From Chloroflexota bacterium (lineage in GTDB: Bacteria > Chloroflexota > Limnocylindria > Limnocylindrales > CSP1-4): a stretch of DNA of 5,796 bases. Of this stretch, positions 1-5,604 are shown one piece after another (position 1 is the first letter of the stretch; the number at the start of each line of letters is the position of its first letter). The stretch covers positions 1 through 5,796 of the forward strand of contig JAJYMP010000647.1 of the NCBI GenBank assembly GCA_021786915.1. Reading direction: 5' to 3'. The notes below the pieces were generated by a model that was given only the letters and a program-made list of their open reading frames with translations, had not been told where the DNA came from and did not search any database. Position numbers and translations under genes: made by a program.

Positions 1-49
1 CTGACTACCTCTCACACCGTGCAACACCCCAAGTTGACCGCCTTCGTGA

Positions 50-175
50 GATCAGCAGGGCGCGCAGAACCGCCCGATCAGGCTCCTCGGGCGCTGGAAG
101 TTCGGGCTCGACGTCGCCGTGGCCAAGCGGGCAGGCGCCGGCACCATCGGCGTCGCGCAGGCCCTCGCCGGCCGG
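50..175 (+). other. Coding-like segment in a different frame from the META gene (possible frameshifted 5' part or gene remnant)
   Basis: Read in frame 2 of the plus strand, just after in-frame TGA codons at 35-37 and 47-49, these 42 codons show an almost saturated G/C third position. From codon 53 to 173 only one codon (GCA) ends in A or T. This is the signature of the real genes in this window. The translation includes RPIRLLGRWKFGLDVAVAKR and then AGAGTIGVAQALAG. I do not recognise a family. At about 173-180 the GC3 signal moves to frame 3, where the META protein begins. The segment could be the true start of the META gene displaced by a one-base indel, the remains of another gene, or chance. 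There is no ATG in the segment. The one GTG, at 119, lacks a visible ribosome binding site. Confidence 0.35.
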
Positions 176-176
176 T

Positions 177-875
177 CTCCTCTTCCCCAGCGGAACCTAC
201 GTCTCGACCTCGGCGCGGGGCCACGACCTGGTTGCCGGGTCGCAGGTGACGCTGACGTTCAGTGACGGCCGGCTCACGGCGAATGCGGGCTGCAACACGA
301 TGGGCGGCCAAGCGGCGGTCCTCGGCGACGGCACGCTGCAGGTCAACTCGATGGCCACCACGGACATGGCCTGCGGGGCCGACCTGATGGCGCAGGACGC
401 GTGGCTGGCGGCCTTCCTTCCCGGCGCCATGGCAGACGTGGGTCCAGAGGCGATGACGCTGAGCAAGGGCGCGGTGACGTTGTCGCTGATCGCCAGGCGG
501 ATGACGAACCTGCCGCTCGAGGGTACGACATGGACGGTCGACGGGATCGTCAGCGGCGACGCGGTCTCGTCGGTGCCGGAGGGCGTCGCGGCGACGCTCG
601 TCATCCATGGCGGTACGGCTTCGGTCTACACCGGCTGCAACTGGGGCAGCGTCGCGGTTGCCGTTGCCCGGGGGACGATCGCGTTGAGCCCGATGTCGAT
701 GACGGCCCGGGGCTGCACCGATGGCGCGGCGCCCGTGGAGCAGGGGGTCCTAGCCGTGCTGGAGGGCGTCCAGCCGTACCTGATCGACGGTGACACGCTC
801 ACGATCGGCACGCCCGGCAAGGCGGCGATCATGCTCAAGGGCACCGCCGCGAGTCCGAGCGCCGGACCCGGCTGA
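177..875 (+). CDS. Tandem META-domain (HslJ-like) protein, 5' end unresolved
   Basis: The fragment encodes two META domains in tandem. META domains are small beta-rich domains found in HslJ and in many secreted proteins and lipoproteins; their molecular function is poorly defined. Domain 1 spans about 183-506, with SGTYVSTSARGHDLVAGS at the start, the NAGCN motif at 282-296 and a second Cys in MACGADLMAQD from 366. Domain 2 spans about 510-845, with LPLEGTTWTV at 510, YTGCNWGS at 627-650 and a second Cys in ARGC at 714. Each domain thus keeps the paired-Cys pattern. The first start-type codon in frame is GTG at 246, but it lies inside domain 1 and would remove its first strand, so it is unlikely to be the true start. 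The frame is open back to base 3 without any ATG, GTG or TTG, and its codon usage before 176 is poor. No signal peptide or lipobox is visible. The gene may start left of the window, or its 5' part may be frameshifted. It ends in TGA at 873-875, facing the kinase gene convergently 15 nt away. Confidence 0.8.
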   Translation, partial: LLFPSGTYVSTSARGHDLVAGSQVTLTFSDGRLTANAGCNTMGGQAAVLGDGTLQVNSMATTDMACGADLMAQDAWLAAFLPGAMADVGPEAMTLSKGAVTLSLIARRMTNLPLEGTTWTVDGIVSGDAVSSVPEGVAATLVIHGGTASVYTGCNWGSVAVAVARGTIALSPMSMTARGCTDGAAPVEQGVLAVLEGVQPYLIDGDTLTIGTPGKAAIMLKGTAASPSAGPG

Positions 876-890
876 TCGCGCCCGGCGCCG

Positions 891-2456
891 CTACACCTCG
901 GGCGGGTACCCCGTGATCCGCCGGATCTCGCGGTACAGGGGCTGGAGCTGCCCGTACAGCCGCAGGTAGACGGTTCGGTACAGCTCCTCGTAGACGGCGT
1001 GTGCCGCGGGGTCAGGGTCGCGGGTCTCGGCCGTGCGGGTCATCGCGGCCACGGCGGCCTCGAACGAGGGGTGCAGCCCCAGCCCCGCGGCGGCGTCGAT
1101 CGCCGCCCCCAGGCCGCTCGTCTCGTGGGTATGCGGCCGCTTCGCCGGCAGCCCGAACACGTCGGCGACGAGCTGGACCGCAGCCGGGCTCTGGCTGCCG
1201 CCGCCCGACACGCGGATCTCGGTGACGGGGACCTTGGTGCGGCGGCCGGTCCGCTCCATGCCCTCGCGGAGCGCGTAGGCGAGCCCCTCGAGGATGGCTC
1301 GGTACAGGTGCGCCCGGGTGTGGACGTCGCCCCAGCCGATCACTGCGCCCTTCGCCTCCGGTCCCGGGATCCGCACGCCCGGCGACCAGTACGGCTGGAG
1401 CACGAGGCCCATCGACCCCGGCGGGGTGGCCAGGACGAGCTCATCGAACAGGCTCTCGGTGTCCACGCCCAGCTCGCGCGCCCTCGCCGCCTCGGCCGTG
1501 CCGAACTCGCGCTTGAACCACTCGATCATCCAGAACCCGCGGTACACCTGGACCTCGAGGCTGAAGGTGCCCGGCACCGCCGCCGGGTAGGGCGGCACCA
1601 GCGGGATCACCTCGACGTAGCGGCGGTGCGTGGTGTTGAACGTCGCCGTGGTGCCGAGCGAGATCGCGCCGACGTGCGGCTCGAGCGCGCCGCAGCCCAG
1701 GACCTCGCACGCCTTGTCTCCCGCGGCCGCGACCAGCGGCAGGCCGGCGGGGATGCCCGTCGCTTCGGCGGCGGCAGTCGTGATCCGCCCGATGACCGAC
1801 CCGGGAGGAACGAGCTCGGGCAGCCACTCACGCCGGACCGGGACGGCCAGCCACTTCCAGTCGCCGTCGTCCGCCCAGCGCAGCCCCCTGTAGTCGAACG
1901 GGAGGTAACCGACCTGGGCGGCCACGCTGTCGGCGAAGCGCCCGGTGAGCCGATGGACGAGGAAGCCCGAGAGGAGCAGGTAATGGCGGACGCGGGCCCA
2001 CACGTCCGGCTCCCGGCGGGCGAGCACGTTGGCCTCGGCCTCCGCCTGGAACGTCGCGACGGTCTCCGTCGCGCGGGCCGCCTTGAACTTGAGGCCCCAG
2101 CTGCCGCCGATCCGGGGCAGGCCCTCGGCGCGGCACCGGTCGAGCCACACCATCGCGCGGCGCAGGGGCTCGCCCGACTCGTCGGTGGGGACGACAGTGC
2201 CGCGCTGGGTCGTCAGGGCCACGCCGGCGATCGCGCTCCGCTCGACGCCCGGCTGCTGCCAGAGCCCGCGGGTGGCTTCGCCCAGGGCCTGCCAGTACAG
2301 GCCCGCATCCTGCTCGCAGCAGCCGGGCGGCCCCGGGACGTACGGCTCGATGGGGACCTTGGTGCGGGCGAGGAGGTTGCCGGCCGGGTCGAAGACCATC
2401 GCCCGGACACTCTGGGTGCCGACGTCGAGCGCGAGGACCCGGTCGGCGGCGGTCAT
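891..2456 (-). CDS. FGGY-family carbohydrate kinase
   Basis: This is a 521-residue protein, the usual length for ATP-dependent sugar or polyol kinases of the FGGY family (glycerol, xylulose, ribulose and related kinases), acting in the cytosol. Visible motifs in order are: the N-terminal phosphate-1 loop ALDVGTQSVRAMVFD (residues 9-23); TTQRGTVV (82-89), resembling the NQRET region of glycerol kinases; AAAGDKACEVLGCG (243-256), with Asp247 as the likely catalytic base; ISLGTTATF (265-273) as phosphate-2; and VSGGGSQS (416-423) with GLGAAIDAAAGLG (448-460) as the adenosine-binding part. No key residue looks lost. The substrate cannot be read from sequence; a xylulose-, glycerol- or dihydroxyacetone-like compound is possible. 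The ATG at 2456 overlaps the stop of the upstream AGPS-like gene as ATGA, so translation is probably coupled and that overlap fixes the start. A longer in-frame reading extends back to 2888 but lies wholly over the upstream gene and is a shadow. I am confident of the family and unsure of the substrate. Confidence 0.93.
   Translation of the reverse strand: MTAADRVLALDVGTQSVRAMVFDPAGNLLARTKVPIEPYVPGPPGCCEQDAGLYWQALGEATRGLWQQPGVERSAIAGVALTTQRGTVVPTDESGEPLRRAMVWLDRCRAEGLPRIGGSWGLKFKAARATETVATFQAEAEANVLARREPDVWARVRHYLLLSGFLVHRLTGRFADSVAAQVGYLPFDYRGLRWADDGDWKWLAVPVRREWLPELVPPGSVIGRITTAAAEATGIPAGLPLVAAAGDKACEVLGCGALEPHVGAISLGTTATFNTTHRRYVEVIPLVPPYPAAVPGTFSLEVQVYRGFWMIEWFKREFGTAEAARARELGVDTESLFDELVLATPPGSMGLVLQPYWSPGVRIPGPEAKGAVIGWGDVHTRAHLYRAILEGLAYALREGMERTGRRTKVPVTEIRVSGGGSQSPAAVQLVADVFGLPAKRPHTHETSGLGAAIDAAAGLGLHPSFEAAVAAMTRTAETRDPDPAAHAVYEELYRTVYLRLYGQLQPLYREIRRITGYPPEV
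2453..2456 (-). other. ATGA stop/start overlap (translational coupling)
   Basis: On the minus strand the bases 2456 to 2453 read ATGA. The TGA ends the AGPS-like gene and the ATG starts the FGGY kinase. A 4-nt overlap of this kind usually means that terminating ribosomes re-initiate on the next gene, keeping the two products in fixed proportion. Confidence 0.85.
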
Positions 2457-4060
2457 CCGGCGTCGTCCTGCAGGAGCACGCCCGGGTTCATCATGCGGTC
2501 GGGGTCGAAGGTTCGGGCCACGGCCCGGAGCGCGGCCATCCCGAGCGGTCCCTTCTCGTCGGCCAGGTACGGCGCGTGGTCCACGCCCACGCCGTGGTGG
2601 TGGCTGATCGTCGCCCCGTCTGCGCGGATCGTCTGGCTCGCGGCCGACTTCAGCGCCCGCCAGCGGGCCATCGTCTCGTCGGGGTCCGGCGCGAGCCGGA
2701 AGACGTACGTGACGTACAGGCTCGAGCCCGACGGGTACAGGTGCGAGAGGTGCGTGAACACGTGGGCCTTCTCGCCCCAGGGTGCGAGCGCGATGCCGAG
2801 GGCTGCCTCGATCCGGGCGAGGAGACCGGGCACGTGCGCCCAGTCGGTGGCGGTCTCGAGCGTGTCGGAGGCGTAGCCGGCCGACCACAGCGTGTTGCGC
2901 AGGTACGGCGAGCGGAAGCGGGTCCGCGACCAGGCGGCGGCGAGTGCCGGGAGGCGGACGCCGCCGTGGCCGCCGAGGATCGCCTTGGCCTCGCCCGCGG
3001 CCGCCTTCGCCGTGCGCCTCCGCCCGGCCACCCCCGTGAGCACGAGCACCCAGTCGCCCGGCAGGCGCCGCGCCCGGACGTAGGCGCCCAGGGCGCGCGT
3101 CTGGGCGGGCTTCTCTGCGAAGGCCAGCAGCGTGCGGGTCTCCGCCAGGGTGGACAGCCGCAGGAGCGAGAGGCCGGGCCGCGCCTGGACGAGCTGGCGG
3201 ACGGCGTCCACCGCGGCGGCCCAGCCGGGCAGCGCCCAGGCCGCCATGCCCTCGACCTCCGGGTGGGGGCTGGCCCGCAGGATGGCCTCGGTCAGGATCC
3301 CGAGGCGTCCCTCCGACCCGAGCACCAGCTGGCGGAGGTCCGGGCCGGCGGCCGAAGCCGGGTAGGGCTGCATGGCCAGGGTTCCCGCGGGAGCCTCCAG
3401 CGTGCCGCCCGCGAACAGCTGCTCGATGCGCCCGGCGCCGAGGCTCTTGAGCCCCGAGCCGCGGGCCGCCACCCAGCCGCCGACCGTCGCGAGCTCCCAG
3501 CTCTGCGGCTCGTGGCCGATGACGAGGCCGTGACCCGCGAGGAGCTTGGCCAGCGCGGGTCCGGTGGTCCCCGCGAGCACGCTCACGAGCCCGCTCTGCT
3601 GGTCAACGTTGCGCACGCCGACGAGGGCGCCGAGGTCGACGGTGATCAGCGGGTCGGGGCCGGGGCGGGCGCTGACGCCCCCGACGACGCTCGTCCCGCC
3701 TCCGTATGGGATCAGCTTGGCGCCGACGGTCCGCGCATGGTCGATCAGCGCGCGGACGTCTGCGGTCTCGACTGGCCGCGCCACGGCGTCGGGGACCGCC
3801 TCGAGCCGGCCGTACCGGAGGGCGGCCAGGTCCGGCAGGCTCTGGCCGCGGGCCCGGCGGACGCGTGGCTCGGCATCGGTGGTGATGTGGAGGTCGTCGA
3901 CTGGCTCGAGGCGAGACGGCAGGACCGCCCCGACCACCTCGGCCAGGGTCGCCTCGCGCGGCGGCGTCCCAGGGCCGAGGCTCGATTCCAGCAGCTTCCG
4001 CCCGCCCCCGCCGAGCGACGTGGTGTCACCCTCGTCGCCCCACCCATTCCAGCTCCGCAT
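2453..4060 (-). CDS. FAD-binding oxidoreductase, alkyldihydroxyacetonephosphate synthase (AGPS)-like
   Basis: This is a 535-residue flavoprotein of the vanillyl-alcohol-oxidase/PCMH fold. The opening MRSWNGWG is typical of bacterial AGPS-like proteins. The FAD-binding domain covers about residues 88-265: PDAVARPVETADVRALI, the pyrophosphate loop PYGGGTSVVGG (118-128), TVGGWVAARGSGLKSLGAGR (192-211) and LVLGSEGRLGILTEA (245-259). The C-terminal substrate domain has LLRLST (299-304), SSLYVTYVF (446-454) and ISHHHGVGVDHAPYL (485-499), and it ends with the FDPDRMMNPG motif of FAD-linked oxidases. In eukaryotic AGPS the His triplet and a Tyr in the position of SSLYVTY are active-site residues. AGPS replaces the acyl chain of acyl-DHAP with a fatty alcohol to form the ether bond. 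Relatives with the same fold oxidise glycolate or D-lactate, so activity is not proven. There is no signal peptide or membrane segment. The ATG at 4060 is preceded only by a weak GATGGG-type ribosome site. The gene lies 106 nt downstream of the SCO1664-family gene and is coupled to the kinase. The much longer upstream in-frame extension overlaps the neighbouring gene and is rejected. Confidence 0.87.
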   Translation of the reverse strand: MRSWNGWGDEGDTTSLGGGGRKLLESSLGPGTPPREATLAEVVGAVLPSRLEPVDDLHITTDAEPRVRRARGQSLPDLAALRYGRLEAVPDAVARPVETADVRALIDHARTVGAKLIPYGGGTSVVGGVSARPGPDPLITVDLGALVGVRNVDQQSGLVSVLAGTTGPALAKLLAGHGLVIGHEPQSWELATVGGWVAARGSGLKSLGAGRIEQLFAGGTLEAPAGTLAMQPYPASAAGPDLRQLVLGSEGRLGILTEAILRASPHPEVEGMAAWALPGWAAAVDAVRQLVQARPGLSLLRLSTLAETRTLLAFAEKPAQTRALGAYVRARRLPGDWVLVLTGVAGRRRTAKAAAGEAKAILGGHGGVRLPALAAAWSRTRFRSPYLRNTLWSAGYASDTLETATDWAHVPGLLARIEAALGIALAPWGEKAHVFTHLSHLYPSGSSLYVTYVFRLAPDPDETMARWRALKSAASQTIRADGATISHHHGVGVDHAPYLADEKGPLGMAALRAVARTFDPDRMMNPGVLLQDDAG

Positions 4061-4166
4061 GCGCCCATCGTGCCACTCGCGGGGGCCTCGCGAAGCCCCT
4101 GCGTGCCGGTGCGCCGTCGGCCTCCATCGCGTTCGCGCTCGGTCCTGCCCCCGCCCGGCGGCGGCC

Positions 4167-5006
4167 TCAGACCGGGGGCCAGGGCAGGGCGGGCCGCCGG
4201 GGGTCGGGCTGGGGGAAGCAGCCTGAGGCCAGGAGTTCGTCCAGCCGACGGGCCGTCGCCCGGACCTCGATCGGGTCGAGCAGCTCGCCAAGCGCCGCGC
4301 CGAGGTGGTCATCGAGGCCGGCCCGCAGCAGCCGGAGGATTTCCATCTCCTCGTCGGCGAACGGCTCGCTGCGCCACCCCCAGAGCACGGTCCGCAGCTT
4401 CGGCACGGGCGAGAACGTGACCCCGTGGTCCACGCCGTAGACGTGGCCGCCGGGCACGGGCAGCAGGTGCCCCGCCTTGCGGTCAGTGTTGTTGACCGCT
4501 GCATCGAAGACCGCGATCCGGCGCAGGCGCGGATCGGACGCGTTCACCAGGTCGACCGGGTCCACCTCCGGATCGGTTCGGATCCACAGCTGGAGCATGC
4601 CCTCGCCCACGGGCCCGTCGCGCAGGACAGTCGGCGGGACGATGCCCCAGCCGGTGGCCTGCGAGGCGACGAACGACGCCACCTCGCGCCGGGCGAGGGT
4701 CCCGCTGGGGAAGTCCGAGAGTGGCCGCTCCCCGATGACCGGCTTGTGGATCACCGCGGCCTCGACGCCGTCGCCGCGCACGACCCCCAGCAGCGCGTTG
4801 TTGGACGAGACCCAGAGCCGGCCGATGAGCTCGATCTCGCCGCCGGCGAGCAGGGCGAGCGCCTCGTCCACCGGCAGCACCGGCATCGGCAGGCCGAGCG
4901 ATTCGACCGTGGTCCCGGCCGCCTCCTCGACGCCGGCCTCCGCTTCGTCCTCGAGTTCGTCGGCAAGCTCAGCCTCGAACGCGAACTCGTCGGCCTCGTC
5001 GGTCAT
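4167..5006 (-). CDS. SCO1664-family protein (PI3/4-kinase-like)
   Basis: This 279-residue protein belongs to the SCO1664 family (TIGR03843), known mostly from Actinobacteria and also Chloroflexi, with distant likeness to phosphatidylinositol 3/4-kinases. Its biological role is not established. Residues 1-45 are an acidic Ala/Glu/Asp-rich extension. The conserved core then runs: LLAGGEIELIGRL (52-64); VIHKPVIGERPLSDFPSGTL (85-104), with Lys88 the likely ATP-binding lysine; REVASF with ATGWGIVPPTVLRDGP (117-132); LQLWI (138-142); FDAAVNNTDRKAGHLL (167-182), which resembles a kinase catalytic loop; and VYGVDHGVTF (189-198), with Asp193 in a metal-binding DFG-like position. The start ATG at 5006 lies 11 nt after the DUF3090 stop. 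No clear Shine-Dalgarno is seen, so coupling is likely. A start at 4886 (MPVLP) would remove the acidic tail and is a possible alternative. An in-frame extension to 5093 overlaps the DUF3090 zinc ribbon and looks spurious. Confidence 0.92.
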   Translation of the reverse strand: MTDEADEFAFEAELADELEDEAEAGVEEAAGTTVESLGLPMPVLPVDEALALLAGGEIELIGRLWVSSNNALLGVVRGDGVEAAVIHKPVIGERPLSDFPSGTLARREVASFVASQATGWGIVPPTVLRDGPVGEGMLQLWIRTDPEVDPVDLVNASDPRLRRIAVFDAAVNNTDRKAGHLLPVPGGHVYGVDHGVTFSPVPKLRTVLWGWRSEPFADEEMEILRLLRAGLDDHLGAALGELLDPIEVRATARRLDELLASGCFPQPDPRRPALPWPPV

Positions 5007-5017
5007 CGGCGGCGTCG

Positions 5018-5575
5018 TCAGTTCAGGAGGTGGCCGTTCCGGCGCGGGCAGAGGTGACCCTGGGGGTCCAGCGGCTGGCCGCACAGCGGGCACGGCGGCC
5101 GTCCCGCCGCGAGCACGCGGACCGCGCGGGCCACGAACCGACGGGCATCGGCCGGCGAGAACCGCACCCGCAGGAGATCGGGCCCGTCCTCCGACTCGTC
5201 GTCCTCCTCCGACTCGTCGTCCTCCTCGTCCCCGGTGAGTTCGCGCGCCTCGACGATCAGCAGCTCGTCGACGGTGTCCCAGCCCAGCGACAGCGTGCCG
5301 ACGCGGAAGACCTCGTTGATCGGCTCGTCGAGGGCAGCGGTGTCGCCGACCTCGCCCTCCACCTCGGCCGCGTCCTCGACGCCCCGCTGCTCCAGCTCCT
5401 CGAGCAGCTCGATCAGGCGCTGGGCGAGCGCGGCGACCTGCACCTTCTCGAGGGCGACCGACACCACGCGCGATCCGTCCTTGGCCTGGAGGAAGAACAC
5501 GCGGTTGCCCGGAGCACCCACGGTCCCGGCCACGAACCGTTCCGGCATGTCGAAGAGATGGCGTCGTCGAGGCAT
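5018..5575 (-). CDS. DUF3090 family protein with C-terminal zinc ribbon
   Basis: This is a 185-residue protein of the DUF3090 family (TIGR03847), of unknown function. The N-terminal conserved part, LFDMPERFVAGTVGAPGNR (7-25) then FFLQAKDGSRVVSVALEK (27-44), matches the family start and supports the ATG at 5575. A helical Glu-rich stretch (46-75) follows, then VGTLSLGWDTVDELLIVEA (92-110). A very acidic linker (about 115-133) is encoded by an 18-bp tandem repeat. DLLRVRFSPADARRFVARA (133-151) follows, and last a compact zinc ribbon C162-x2-C165-x8-H174-x-C176 within PPCPLCGQPLDPQGHLCPR. In Actinobacteria this gene is typically adjacent to the SCO1664-family gene and an MSMEG_4193-type phosphomutase, forming an uncharacterised trio near mycothiol-ligase (mshC) genes. 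Here the SCO1664 partner follows after 11 nt, but the upstream neighbour, 29 nt away, is a molybdopterin enzyme. No good ribosome binding site is seen before the ATG. Confidence 0.93.
   Translation of the reverse strand: MPRRRHLFDMPERFVAGTVGAPGNRVFFLQAKDGSRVVSVALEKVQVAALAQRLIELLEELEQRGVEDAAEVEGEVGDTAALDEPINEVFRVGTLSLGWDTVDELLIVEARELTGDEEDDESEEDDESEDGPDLLRVRFSPADARRFVARAVRVLAAGRPPCPLCGQPLDPQGHLCPRRNGHLLN
5187..5226 (-). repeat. Tandem 18-bp repeat encoding an acidic Glu/Asp/Ser linker
   Basis: The plus-strand unit CCGACTCGTCGTCCTCCT occurs perfectly twice, at 5191-5208 and 5209-5226. A partial copy of the same period extends back to 5187. It lies in frame inside the DUF3090 gene and encodes two hexapeptides of the type EEDDES. 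Because 18 is a multiple of three, gain or loss of a unit would change linker length without breaking the frame. Confidence 0.85.
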
Positions 5576-5604
5576 CAGGCCGTCGAGGTTACCCGAACTC
5601 CGGC

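Noticed and set aside
34..60. TTGACC at 34-39 as a -35 box for the META gene
   Set aside because: No TANNNT-like -10 box occurs at the right spacing, and no start codon with a ribosome site follows.
876..890. CGGCGCCG palindrome at 883-890 between the convergent META and kinase genes as a two-way terminator
   Set aside because: The palindrome is too short to form a stable looped hairpin and has no flanking T-tract on either strand.
999..2876. A 625-codon open frame on the plus strand, antisense to the kinase and part of the AGPS-like gene
   Set aside because: Its product is an Arg/Gly/Pro-rich low-complexity string with no recognisable domain. The opposite strand carries a clear FGGY kinase. 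Long antisense frames are expected at this GC content.
4028..4126. Small minus-strand ORF of about 33 codons beginning ATGGAGGCC in the gap before the AGPS-like gene
   Set aside because: It has no ribosome binding site, overlaps the AGPS-like start in another frame, and has a composition like the shadow frames.
2576..4420. A 614-codon open frame on the plus strand, antisense to the AGPS-like gene
   Set aside because: It has the same composition artefact. It crosses the intergenic gap and two well-supported minus-strand genes and shows no domain.
2453..4504. Extended 683-residue version of the AGPS-like protein starting at 4504
   Set aside because: The first 148 residues overlay the SCO1664-family gene in another frame and read as an Arg/Ser/Pro-rich shadow. 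The family-typical start MRSWNGWG lies at 4060.
5025..5032. Perfect AGGAGGTG on the plus strand (CACCTCCT on the minus-strand transcript, resembling the 16S anti-Shine-Dalgarno tail)
   Set aside because: No plus-strand gene starts downstream. On the minus strand the bases simply encode His-Leu-Leu at the end of the DUF3090 protein.
5006..5093. Upstream start at 5093 for the SCO1664-family protein
   Set aside because: The added 29 residues are Pro-rich and overlap the conserved zinc ribbon of DUF3090. The start at 5006, just after the DUF3090 stop, fits the gene spacing better.
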